Source of the DNA: Rhodovulum sulfidophilum
Lineage (GTDB): Bacteria; Pseudomonadota; Alphaproteobacteria; Rhodobacterales; Rhodobacteraceae
DNA: 64,000 bases
Direction of reading: 5' to 3'
NCBI GenBank assembly: GCA_003241785.1
Contig: QFPW01000002.1
Coordinates: forward strand, 522,460-586,459
The translations under genes were made by a program, and so were the position numbers. Of the stretch, positions 44,092-52,482 are shown piece by piece (positions within the stretch are counted from its first letter, which is position 1; each line of letters opens with the position of its first letter). Under the pieces are notes generated by a model. That model saw nothing but the letters and a program-made list of their open reading frames with translations, did not search any database and was not told the origin of the DNA.

Positions 44092-45855
44092 TCATTCGGC
44101 GGCGAACTGGTTCATCGTGTTGGCGTGGCCGCCCGCCTTCAGCGCGCGCGCGCCGGAGACCATTTCCTTGAACGCGTCGCCGAGATCGGAGCCGACCTCG
44201 TGCTGGTGCTTCACCGCCGAGACGCCGCGACGGATCTCCTCGCGCTGCACGGTCGCGACATAGGCGAGCATCTTGTCGGCGCCGAAATAGCCGCGGCTGA
44301 GCTCGTCCATCGACTTCGCGGTCAGGTGGAAGGTCGGGAGCGTGATGAGGTTGTGGAACACCCCGGCGCGCGCCGCGATATCGGTCTGGAACGCCCGGAG
44401 CCGCCGGTCCGCCTCGAGCCCGAGCTCGGTCGCGTCGAAATCGGGCTTCATGAGTTCGTTGCCCTCCGGATAGTCGGCCTCCGCGATCTTCCCCTCCGCG
44501 ATCCACTGGGCGCGGACCTGGCGGCGCAGGTTCAGCGTCCAGTTGAACGAGGGCGAATTGTTGTAGGTGAGCTTCGCCTTCGGCGCCCGCTTCCGGATCT
44601 CGGCCACCATCGCGGCGATCTCGTCGACGTTGGGCGTGTCGGTCTCGATCCAGATCAGGTCCGCGCCGCCGTCGTTGAGCGAGGCGACGCAATCCTCGAT
44701 CACCCGCGCCCGGCCGGTGCCCTCGCGGAACGGGAAGAGGCCGTTCGCGAGCCGCGCGGGTTTCACGAATTCGCCGCCCTGGTAGAGCGCGAGCTCGCCC
44801 TCGGCGATCGGATTGGCCTCGGTGATCGGCTCGACCTTGAGCCATTTGATGTATTCCGCCGCGTGGTCGCCCGGCCGCTGGCTCACGGGAACCTTCTGCG
44901 TGAGCCCCGCGCCGAGCGAGTCGGTGCGCGCGACGATCACGCCCTCCTCGACGCCCAGCTCCTCGAAGGCGAGGCGGCAGGCGCGCAGCTTCTCGATGAA
45001 ATCCTCGCGCGGGACCGTGACCTTGCCGTCCTGGTGGCCGCATTGCTTGGCGTCCGAGACCTGGTTCTCGATCTGGAGGCAGCAGGCGCCGGCCTTGATC
45101 AGCTCCTTCGCCAGCAGATAGGTCGCGTGCTCGTTGCCGAAGCCCGCGTCGATATCCGCGATGATCGGCACGACATGGCTCTCGAACCCGTCGATCTCGG
45201 CGATCACCGCGGTCTCCGCGGCCCCGTCGCCGGCCTTCCGCGCCGCCCGCAGCTTCGCGAAGAGGTCGTTGAGCGCCACCTCGTCGGCCTGGCGGAGCGA
45301 GACGTAGATTTCCTCGATCAGCTCGGCGACGGCGGTCTTCTCATGCATCGACTGGTCGGGCAGATGCCCCCAGCGGTTGCGGAGCCCCGCGACCATCCAG
45401 CCCGAGAGATAGACATAGGTGCCCTTCGCGGTGCCGCGCATCCGCTTCACCGACTTGATCATCTGCTGCGCGTGGAAGCCCGACCAGCAGCCGAGGCTCT
45501 GGGTGAAGTTCGCCGGATCGGCGTCATAGGCGGCCATGTCGGCGCGCATCACCTTCGCCATGGCCCGGGCGATGTCGAGATGGGTGTCGTATGTGTTCTG
45601 GATCCGAAGCTGGACGATGTCGTCGACCGAGACGCCCCCGGGCGCGACGCCCTCGGGGTAGCGGGCGAGGATCGCGCTCCGGAGCGCGGCGTAGGATCGG
45701 GTCATCGGCGTGCCTCTCGATGGAGCCTCGGGGGTCACCGCGTCCCAGGACGGGTCGGGCCCGAAGGCGGAGAAATAGACGTCGGGCCGCGCGGCCGGCG
45801 CCGGCGCGATGACCGGACGGAGAAGACTGGAGAGATCGAAGCTTCCCGTTGCCAT
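44092..45855 (-). CDS. aceA: Isocitrate lyase
   Basis: Glyoxylate-shunt enzyme: isocitrate to glyoxylate and succinate. Signature KQCGH (about residue 271-275), ADIDAGFGNE, and ETDTPNVDEIAAM. At 587 residues it is of the long type. The first 50 residues (MATGSFDLSSLLRPV onward) have no obvious counterpart in the family. A second ATG at 45705 (MTRSYAALRSAILARYPEG) has GAGAGG upstream and would give a 537-residue protein, so both starts are possible. Divergent from the ScfR-type regulator. Confidence 0.94.
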   Translation of the reverse strand: MATGSFDLSSLLRPVIAPAPAARPDVYFSAFGPDPSWDAVTPEAPSRGTPMTRSYAALRSAILARYPEGVAPGGVSVDDIVQLRIQNTYDTHLDIARAMAKVMRADMAAYDADPANFTQSLGCWSGFHAQQMIKSVKRMRGTAKGTYVYLSGWMVAGLRNRWGHLPDQSMHEKTAVAELIEEIYVSLRQADEVALNDLFAKLRAARKAGDGAAETAVIAEIDGFESHVVPIIADIDAGFGNEHATYLLAKELIKAGACCLQIENQVSDAKQCGHQDGKVTVPREDFIEKLRACRLAFEELGVEEGVIVARTDSLGAGLTQKVPVSQRPGDHAAEYIKWLKVEPITEANPIAEGELALYQGGEFVKPARLANGLFPFREGTGRARVIEDCVASLNDGGADLIWIETDTPNVDEIAAMVAEIRKRAPKAKLTYNNSPSFNWTLNLRRQVRAQWIAEGKIAEADYPEGNELMKPDFDATELGLEADRRLRAFQTDIAARAGVFHNLITLPTFHLTAKSMDELSRGYFGADKMLAYVATVQREEIRRGVSAVKHQHEVGSDLGDAFKEMVSGARALKAGGHANTMNQFAAE

Positions 45856-45927
45856 CGGCGCCTGTCCCTGCTTGCGGTGCGACGGGGACAGAGGTATTCG
45901 CAGATGAGATCGCGCTAAATGACTGAA

Positions 45928-45976
45928 TTTGCGTTGATTTGTGAATGGCTCGCGCCAGTTTTGCGAAGGTTGCGAA
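45928..45976 (+). promoter_or_regulatory. Candidate operator array between aceA and its regulator
   Basis: Four related A/T-ended sites occur in 49 bp: TTTGCGTT (45928), TTTGTGAA (45938), TTTGCGAA (45960) and GTTGCGAA (45969). Short-chain-acyl-CoA regulators of this family (RamB, PccR) bind paired TTTGCAAA-like sites, so these are good operator candidates. The last two lie just before the regulator's start codon, consistent with autoregulation. Confidence 0.6.
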
Positions 45977-45986
45977 GGAGGGGGCG

Positions 45987-47378
45987 ATGAAGAAGACCTT
46001 CATGGGCGTGCGCTTGCGGCGCCTGCGCGAGGAGCGCGGGATGACCCAGGCGGCGCTGGCGCGGGCGCTCGATCTTAGCCCGAGCTATCTCAACCAGATC
46101 GAGCAGAACCAGCGGCCGCTGACGGTGCAGGTCCTCCTGCGGCTCAACGCCGTCTTCGGCCTCGACGTGCAGCTGTTCGCCGAGGAGGACGAGGCGCGGC
46201 TGGTGACCGAGCTTCGCGCCGCGCTCGCCGAGAACGGGCCGCCGCTGGCGCTGGCCGAGGCGCGGGCGCTCGCCGCCAACATGCCCGGCGTCGCGCGGTC
46301 GATCCTCGACCTGCACCGCCGCGCGCGGGAGGCGGGCGAGCGCGCCGACGCCCTCGCCGCCAGGCTCGGCGGCGAGACCGCCGTGACGACGCCCGCGGCC
46401 TTCGAGGAGGTGCGGGATTTCTTCTTCGCCCGGCGCAACTACCTCGCCGGAATCGACGCGGCGGCGCAGGAGACGGTCCGCGAGGCGGGGCTCCCGATCG
46501 GGCGCATGGCCGACGGCATCGCGGCGCGTCTCTCCGCCCGGCACGGGATCGCGATCGAGGACGCCGAGCGCGGCACGCTCCGCGCCTTCGATCCGGGGAC
46601 GCGCGTGCTCCGGCTCTCGCCCCGGATCTCGCCGGGACAACGGGCCTTCCAGCTCGCGACGCAGCTCGCCTTCCTCGAGCACGGCGCCGAGATCGACGCC
46701 CTCGCCGCCGAAGGCGCCTTCCGGGGCGCCGAGGCGGCGCGGCTCGCGCGGATCGGCGTCGCCAACTATTTCGCCGGCGCGCTGCTGATGCCCTACGAGA
46801 CCTTCCTCGCGGCGGCGGAGGCCCAGCGCTACGACATCGACCTGCTCGCCCGGCGCTTCGGCGTCGGCTTCGAGACCACCTGCCACCGGCTCTCGACGCT
46901 GCAGAAGCCCGAGGCGCGGGGCGTGCCGTTCTTCTTCATCCGCACCGACCGCGCGGGCAATATCTCGAAGCGCCAGTCGGCCACCGATTTCCATTTCTCG
47001 CGGATCGGCGGCACCTGCCCGCTCTGGACGATCTACGCGGCCTTCGCCCGGCCGGGCGAGATCCTGACCCAGATCGCCGAGATGCCCGACGGGCGCCGCT
47101 ACCTCTGGATCGCGCGCACCACCATGCGGGGCCAGGGCGGCTATGGCGCGCCCGCGAAGACCTTCGCCATCGCCATGGGCTGCGACATCCGCCACGCCGA
47201 CCGGCTGGTCTATTCCCGGGGGCTCGATCCGCGCGATCCCGCGGCGGCCACGCCGATCGGCGCCGGCTGCAAGATCTGCGATCGCCCCGCCTGCCCGCAG
47301 CGCGCCTTCCCGCCGGCGGGAAAGCCGCTCGCCGTCGATGGCGGCGTCAGCCGCTTCGCGCCCTATTCCGCGGGATGA
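45987..47378 (+). CDS. Short-chain fatty-acyl-CoA regulator (ScfR/RamB/PccR type)
   Basis: 463-residue regulator with a Cro/C1 helix-turn-helix (RLRRLREERGMTQAALARALD and QIEQNQRPLT, about 8-60), an ImmA/IrrE-like central domain (FLEHGAEIDALAAEGAF; NYFAGALLMPYETF) and the C-terminal DUF2083 sensor with Cys residues (CKICDRPACPQRAF). The family senses acetyl- or propionyl-CoA intermediates. The ATG at 45987 is preceded by AAGGAGG; an upstream ATG at 45945 has no such site. Divergent from aceA and likely regulates aceA and the prp genes. Confidence 0.93.
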   Translation: MKKTFMGVRLRRLREERGMTQAALARALDLSPSYLNQIEQNQRPLTVQVLLRLNAVFGLDVQLFAEEDEARLVTELRAALAENGPPLALAEARALAANMPGVARSILDLHRRAREAGERADALAARLGGETAVTTPAAFEEVRDFFFARRNYLAGIDAAAQETVREAGLPIGRMADGIAARLSARHGIAIEDAERGTLRAFDPGTRVLRLSPRISPGQRAFQLATQLAFLEHGAEIDALAAEGAFRGAEAARLARIGVANYFAGALLMPYETFLAAAEAQRYDIDLLARRFGVGFETTCHRLSTLQKPEARGVPFFFIRTDRAGNISKRQSATDFHFSRIGGTCPLWTIYAAFARPGEILTQIAEMPDGRRYLWIARTTMRGQGGYGAPAKTFAIAMGCDIRHADRLVYSRGLDPRDPAAATPIGAGCKICDRPACPQRAFPPAGKPLAVDGGVSRFAPYSAG

Positions 47379-47421
47379 CGGCGGCGAGGCGGTTCCCCGC
47401 CGCCGCCTCGGCGCGCCGGGG

Positions 47422-49713
47422 TCAGCCGACCGCCTCGGGCGCCGCGGCCTCGGCGCGGAGCGCGCGCGCGGCGGCGACGAGCGCGCGGGTGGCCTGCTCG
47501 ACCTCGGGCCAGCCCCGGGTCTTCAGCCCGCAGTCGGGGTTGACCCAGAGCCGCCCGGCCGGAATGACGGCCAGCGCCTTGCGGAGCAGCCCGATCATCT
47601 CAGCCTCGGAGGGCACGCGCGGGCTGTGGATGTCCCAGACGCCGGGTCCGATCTCGTTCGGATAGGAAAAGTCGCCGAAGGCCGCGAGCAGTTCCATGTC
47701 CGAGCGCGAGGTCTCGATCGAGATCACGTCGGCGTCCATCTCGGCGATCGCCGGCAGGATGTCGTTGAACTCGGAATAGCACATGTGGGTGTGGATCTGC
47801 GTCTCGTCGCGGACCCCGGCGGCCGCGAGGCGGAAGGCGTCCACCGCCCAGCGCAGATAGGCCGGCCAGTCGGCGCGGCGGAGCGGCAGGCCCTCGCGCA
47901 GCGCCGGCTCGTCGATCTGGATCGCGGGCAGGCCGGCGGCTTCGAGATCGACCACCTCGTCGCGGATCGCGAGGCCGATCTGGCGGCAGGTCTCCGACCG
48001 GGGCTGGTCGTCCCGGACGAAGGACCATTGCAGGATCGTGACCGGCCCGGTGAGCATTCCCTTCATGGGCCGGTCGGTCAGCCCCCGGGCGAACCGCGAC
48101 CAGCCGACCGTCATCGGCTCCGGCCGCGAGACGTCGCCGAAAATGACCGGCGGCTTGACGCAGCGCGAACCGTAGGACTGCACCCAGCCATTCCGCGTAA
48201 AGGCGAAGCCCGCGAGCTGCTCGCCGAAGTATTCCACCATGTCGTTGCGCTCGAACTCGCCGTGCACCAGCATGTCGAGCCCCGCCGCCTCCTGGAACCG
48301 CACGCATTTCGCGGTTTCGGCCTCGAGGAAGGCCTGATAGTCGGCGTCGCCCAGCCGGCCCTTGCGGTGCTCGGCGCGCGCGTGGCGGACCTCCCTGGTT
48401 TGCGGGAAGGAGCCGATCGTCGTGGTCGGCAGGCGCGGCAGGCCGAGCCGCTCCGCCTGCGGCTTCGCCCGGTCCGGATAGGCCGAGGCGCGCGCGAGAT
48501 AGGCGCCCGTCACCGCGGCGGCGCGCGCCTTGACGCGCGGGTCGTGGATCCGGGGCGAACCGGCGCGGCTCCGCGCCGCCGCGGCGCTCGCGGCGAAGGC
48601 TTCGGCGACGGCCTGGCGCTCGCCCGAGGCCGCGCGGGCGAGCGCGCTCACCTCGGAGAGCTTCTGGCGGGCGAAGGCGAGCCAGCCTCTGAGCTCGGCG
48701 TCGAGGTCGGTCTCGAGGTCGAGATCATAGGGCGCGTGGAGGAGCGAGCAGGACGGCGCGACCTCGACGCGGTCCGGGCCGAGCGCCTCGACCGCAAGGG
48801 TGACGGGCGCGAGCGCCGCGTCGAGATCCGCGCGCCAGATGTTGCGCCCGTCGATCACCCCGAGCGACAGCACAGCCTCCGGCGCCAGCGCGGCGAGCAC
48901 CGCGTCGAGCTCTCCCGGCGCGCGGACGAGGTCGATGTGCAGGCCCGCGACCGGCAGGTTCGTCGCGATGTCGAGATTGGGACCGAGCGCGCCGAAATAG
49001 CTCGCGACCATGAGCTTCGGCCGGGCCTCGGCCAGCGCGTAATAGGCGGTCCGGAAGGCGGCGCGCGCGTCGGCGCCGAGATCCGTCGCGAGGATCGGCT
49101 CATCGACCTGGACCCAGTCGGCGCCGGCGGCCGCGAGCGCGTCGAGGAGCGCGCGATAGACCGGCAGCACCTTCGGCAGCAGATCGAGCGTGTCGAAGTG
49201 CGAGCCCCTCGGCTTGGCGAGCGCGAGCCAGGTCACCGGGCCGACGATCACGGGCCGCGTCGCGATCCCGATCGTCTTCGCTTCCTCGAATTCGCGGAGC
49301 GCCTTGGTCGAGGCGAGGCGGAACTCCTGGTCCTCGGTCAGTTCGGGGACGATGAAGTGGTAGTTCGTGTCGAACCATTTCGTCATTTCCATCGCCGGAA
49401 CGCCGTTGGCGCCGCGCGCCATGGCGAAATAGGTAGTAAGGCTCACCTCGCCCGCGACCGCGCCGAACCGCTCCGGCACCGCGCCGAGCGTCGCGGTCAT
49501 GTCGAGCATCTGGTCGTAGAAGGAAAAATCGTTCGACGGGATCGCGGCGACCCCGGCGTCGCGCTGGATCCGCCAGTGGCGCGCGCGCAGCTCCGCCCCC
49601 GTCGCGCGCAGCGCGGCCGCGTCGATGTCGCCTCTCCAGAACGCCTCGGTCGCGGTCTTCAGCTCGCGGTGCGCGCCGATGCGCGGAAAGCCCAGGTTCG
49701 CGGCGGTCGCCAT
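47422..49713 (-). CDS. metE: Cobalamin-independent methionine synthase
   Basis: Transfers the methyl group of 5-methyl-THF-triglutamate to homocysteine without B12. 763 residues, two barrel domains. Zinc ligands: His and Cys in THMCYSEF, Glu in the following IETSRSD region, and Cys in NPDCGLKTRGW near the end. The start is the ATG of MATAANLGFPRIGAHREL. Divergent from metR with two palindromes between, so it is MetR-controlled; no cobalamin riboswitch is present here. Confidence 0.98.
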   Translation of the reverse strand: MATAANLGFPRIGAHRELKTATEAFWRGDIDAAALRATGAELRARHWRIQRDAGVAAIPSNDFSFYDQMLDMTATLGAVPERFGAVAGEVSLTTYFAMARGANGVPAMEMTKWFDTNYHFIVPELTEDQEFRLASTKALREFEEAKTIGIATRPVIVGPVTWLALAKPRGSHFDTLDLLPKVLPVYRALLDALAAAGADWVQVDEPILATDLGADARAAFRTAYYALAEARPKLMVASYFGALGPNLDIATNLPVAGLHIDLVRAPGELDAVLAALAPEAVLSLGVIDGRNIWRADLDAALAPVTLAVEALGPDRVEVAPSCSLLHAPYDLDLETDLDAELRGWLAFARQKLSEVSALARAASGERQAVAEAFAASAAAARSRAGSPRIHDPRVKARAAAVTGAYLARASAYPDRAKPQAERLGLPRLPTTTIGSFPQTREVRHARAEHRKGRLGDADYQAFLEAETAKCVRFQEAAGLDMLVHGEFERNDMVEYFGEQLAGFAFTRNGWVQSYGSRCVKPPVIFGDVSRPEPMTVGWSRFARGLTDRPMKGMLTGPVTILQWSFVRDDQPRSETCRQIGLAIRDEVVDLEAAGLPAIQIDEPALREGLPLRRADWPAYLRWAVDAFRLAAAGVRDETQIHTHMCYSEFNDILPAIAEMDADVISIETSRSDMELLAAFGDFSYPNEIGPGVWDIHSPRVPSEAEMIGLLRKALAVIPAGRLWVNPDCGLKTRGWPEVEQATRALVAAARALRAEAAAPEAVG

Positions 49714-49763
49714 GTCAGTCCTCCGGTTCGAGTCGGAGCGACCATAGGGATGGCAATTCATGA

Positions 49764-49783
49764 TGAGAAATGGCATTTTCTCA
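49764..49783. promoter_or_regulatory. metE-metR operator 1
   Basis: Perfect inverted repeat TGAGAAA, six bases, TTTCTCA, in the 95-bp metE/metR gap. LysR-type regulators bind such dyads. It is closer to metE and so is the likely activation site. Confidence 0.65.
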
Positions 49784-49791
49784 GAGTTTCA

Positions 49792-49804
49792 TGACGAGGT
49801 GTCA
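49792..49804. promoter_or_regulatory. metE-metR operator 2
   Basis: TGAC, five bases, GTCA, ending four bases before the metR ATG. The position suggests autorepression of metR. Confidence 0.5.
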
Positions 49805-49808
49805 TATA

Positions 49809-50687
49809 ATGATCGAGCGCCAGCATCTCTCGATTCTCCTCGAGACCGACCGGCTTGGCAGCGTCACCGCCGCCGGCGAGGCGCTGCATCTCACGCAATC
49901 GGCGCTCAGCCATGCGATCCGGCGGCTCGAGGCGCAGGCGGGCGTGGCGCTCTGGGAGAAGGACGGCCGGCGGCTGCGGCCCACGCAGGCCGGGCGGCAC
50001 CTGATCGCGCTGGCGCAGCGGATCCTGCCGCAGATCGAGCAGGCGGAGGCGACGCTCGCCGATTTCGCGCGGGGGCAGCGGGGAATGCTGCGGATCGGCA
50101 TGGAATGCCACCCCTGCTACCGCTGGCTGCTCCGGGTGGTCGAGCCCTATCTCGCCGCCTGGCCCGCCGTCGACGTCGACGTGCGGCAAGCGTTCCAGTT
50201 CGGCGGCGTGGGCGCCCTGCTCGGGCACGAGATCGACCTCCTGATCACCCCCGACCCCGTCGAGCGGCCCGGCCTCGTCTACGAGCCGGTGTTCAACTAC
50301 GAGATGCGGCTCGCCGTGGCCGAGGACCACCCGATCGCGGGCGAGGTGGCGCGGCCGGGCGACCTGACGGGCGAGGTGCTCATCACCTACCCCGTGTCGC
50401 CGGAGCGGCTCGACATCTACACGCGGTTCCTCGTTCCCGCCGGCTGCCTGCCGCGCGCGGTCAAGGTGATCGAGACCACCGACATCATGCTCCGGATGGT
50501 CGCCGCCGGGCGCGGGGTGACGGCGCTTCCCGACTGGCTGATCGAGGAATACCGCGCCACCCTGCCGATCCGCGCGCCGCGGCTCGGCCCCGAGGGGATC
50601 GCCAAGAGCATCCATATCGGCCGCCGCGCCGGAGACGCGGCGGTCGATTACGTCGAGGCCTTCATCGCGCTCGCCCGCGCGGCGTGA
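49809..50687 (+). CDS. metR: LysR-family regulator MetR
   Basis: 292-residue LysR protein. Winged helix-turn-helix at the N-terminus (LETDRLGSVTAAGEALHLTQ, SHAIRRLEAQAGVALWEKDG); effector domain from about 90 with MECHPCYRWLLRVVEPYLAAWPAV given in overview, a MetR-like beginning. MetR is activated by homocysteine. The start at ATG 49809 gives the normal LysR beginning (MIERQHLSILLET). Divergent from metE. Confidence 0.93.
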   Translation: MIERQHLSILLETDRLGSVTAAGEALHLTQSALSHAIRRLEAQAGVALWEKDGRRLRPTQAGRHLIALAQRILPQIEQAEATLADFARGQRGMLRIGMECHPCYRWLLRVVEPYLAAWPAVDVDVRQAFQFGGVGALLGHEIDLLITPDPVERPGLVYEPVFNYEMRLAVAEDHPIAGEVARPGDLTGEVLITYPVSPERLDIYTRFLVPAGCLPRAVKVIETTDIMLRMVAAGRGVTALPDWLIEEYRATLPIRAPRLGPEGIAKSIHIGRRAGDAAVDYVEAFIALARAA

Positions 50688-51066
50688 GCGCCGGTTGGGC
50701 CCGGACAAAGGGGGCTGTCCACCCCCTCCTGGCCTTCGGCCAGTTCACCCCCGAGGATATTTACCGACCGAAGAGGAGGCGCTTGGTTTCCGGGGCCCGG
50801 AGGCGGAGGATGGGCGGGCGGTACAGGCTGGGAAGCCGATGGCCGCGACCGGAGATGGCGGGGGCGGCGCCACGGCGCGCCGTCTCCGCTACCGGGATAT
50901 CGGCCGGGATGAAGGCCGGGCCTCGGGCCCTCCGGCGTCGCGCGCGGGGCAGGCGCGCGGCGGCGCCGGCGCTGCGCGGCTCTTTTCCGGACACAGGGGG
51001 AGCGGCCCGGCCGCTTCGACGGTCCGGCGGACGATCCGGCTCCGAAGGGAATGGCCGCGCGCGGGC
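50688..51066. other. Non-coding stretch with intergenic repeat-like element
   Basis: No gene is supported here. Around 50709-50780 there is a stem CTGGCC-TTC-GGCCAG followed by CCCCCGAGGATATTTACC and an AAGAGGAGG run. I recall similar Rhodobacteraceae intergenic elements ending in a GGATATTT-type core. The rest (50781-51066) is GC-rich with no recognised feature. Confidence 0.4.
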
Positions 51067-51336
51067 CTATTCGTCGCGGGTCATGCTGATGATGTTGAAG
51101 TTCTCATCCAGTTTGATGTCGTACTGGCCGATCGCGCATTCCGCGTCATCGAGCTCGAAGAGGGTCGGACTTTCCTTCTCGACCTCCTCCGCCTCGCAGC
51201 CGATCTTGGCGATGGTTTCGTTGACCGAGGCGACCTCGGCCTCGGAGGCCATTTCCTCGATCGTGTCCTCCTGGGCCAGGGCGACCCCTCCGGCCATCGC
51301 CATCGCGATCGACATCGCCGCGCACAGCTTCCGCAT
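51067..51336 (-). CDS. Small exported protein, possibly PepSY-like
   Basis: 89 residues: a signal peptide (about 1-21, AMAMAGGVALA then Gln), an acidic body and a C-terminus YDIKLDENFNIISMTRDE that resembles the last strands of PepSY-type periplasmic proteins. Two Cys (about 47 and 67) could form a disulfide. GAGGAAGCGGAG precedes the ATG. Function unknown; located behind nrdB on the same strand with 74 bp between. Confidence 0.72.
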   Translation of the reverse strand: MRKLCAAMSIAMAMAGGVALAQEDTIEEMASEAEVASVNETIAKIGCEAEEVEKESPTLFELDDAECAIGQYDIKLDENFNIISMTRDE

Positions 51337-51410
51337 CTCCGCTTCCTCCGCTCGTTCTTGTCAGCGCGGCCGATACTATCCCGATCCGCCGTCGCGCAGA
51401 AGCGGCGGCG

Positions 51411-52472
51411 TCACTCCCAGCTGAGCGCGCCGCCGGTCTGGTATTCGGTGACCCGGGTCTCGAAGAAGTTCTTTTCCTTGCGCAGGTCGATCGTCTCCGA
51501 CATCCAGGGGAACGGGTTCTCGGTCGCCGCGAAGAGGGGACCAAGCCCGAGCTGGGCCGCGCGACGGTTGGCGATGAAGCGCATGTAGTCGCCGCAGAGC
51601 TCGGCCGTCAGACCGAGAAGGCCGGTCGGCATCGTGTCGCGGGCATAGGCCGCCTCGAGCTCCGCGGCCTCGCCGAGCATCCGGCGCACCTCGGCCTGGA
51701 AGGCCTCGGTCCAGAGGTGGGGGTTCTCCGCCTTGATCTGGTTGATGACGTCGATGCCGAAGTTCAGGTGCAGGCTCTCGTCGCGCAGGATGTACTGGTA
51801 CTGCTCGGCGATGCCGACCATCCGGTTGCGCCGGCCGAGCGACAGGATCTGCGCGAAGCCGGTGTAGAACCACATCCCCTCGAAGACGACGTAGAAGGCG
51901 ACGAGATCGCGCAGGAAGGCGCGGTCGGTCGCCTCGGTGCCGGTGCGGAAGCCCGGATCCTCCAGCGCCCTGGTGTGCTCCAGCGCCCAGGCCGCCTTGT
52001 CGGTGATCGAGGGCACCTCGCGGTACATGTTGAAGAGCTCGCCCTCGTCGAGGCCGAGGCTTTCGACGATGTACTGGAAGGTGTGGGTGTGCACCGCCTC
52101 CTCGAAGGCCTGGCGCAGCAGGTACTGCCGGCATTCGGGGTTCGTCAGGTTGCGGTAGACCGCGAGCACGATGTTGTTGGCGACGAGGCTTTCGGAGGCG
52201 GCGAAGAAGCCGAGGTTGCGCTTCACCATCCGCCGCTCGTCGTCGCTGAGCGCATTCCCCTTCCAGAGCGCGATGTCGGCCTGCATCGAGACCTCGGTCG
52301 GCATCCAGTGGTTGTTGCAGGCCGAGAGGTACTTCTCCCACGCCCAGCGGTACTTGAGCGGCAGGAGCTGGTTCACGTCGGCGCGGGCGTTGATCATCGC
52401 CTTGTCGGAGACCGACACGCGGCCGCCTTCGCGGTCGATCGAGCCGAGGCCCGTGGTGTTGAGATCGAGCAT
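51411..52472 (-). CDS. nrdB: Class Ic ribonucleotide reductase small subunit (Phe in place of radical Tyr)
   Basis: 353-residue R2 subunit. The metal ligands are all visible: Glu94, Glu125, His128, Glu198, Glu232 and His235. The position of the radical Tyr in class Ia enzymes is Phe132 (EEAVHTHTF), and the first ligand is Glu where class Ia has Asp. This is the pattern of the Chlamydia trachomatis R2c protein (Glu89, Glu120, His123, Phe127, Glu193, Glu227, His230, a constant offset of five). Such enzymes use a Mn/Fe cofactor in place of a tyrosyl radical. 10 bp behind nrdA. Confidence 0.96.
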   Translation of the reverse strand: MLDLNTTGLGSIDREGGRVSVSDKAMINARADVNQLLPLKYRWAWEKYLSACNNHWMPTEVSMQADIALWKGNALSDDERRMVKRNLGFFAASESLVANNIVLAVYRNLTNPECRQYLLRQAFEEAVHTHTFQYIVESLGLDEGELFNMYREVPSITDKAAWALEHTRALEDPGFRTGTEATDRAFLRDLVAFYVVFEGMWFYTGFAQILSLGRRNRMVGIAEQYQYILRDESLHLNFGIDVINQIKAENPHLWTEAFQAEVRRMLGEAAELEAAYARDTMPTGLLGLTAELCGDYMRFIANRRAAQLGLGPLFAATENPFPWMSETIDLRKEKNFFETRVTEYQTGGALSWE

Positions 52473-52482
52473 GGCCGCGTCC

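Noticed and set aside
49692..49763. Cobalamin or SAM riboswitch before metE
   Set aside because: The whole metE-metR gap is only 95 bp and holds no B12 box or SAM core.
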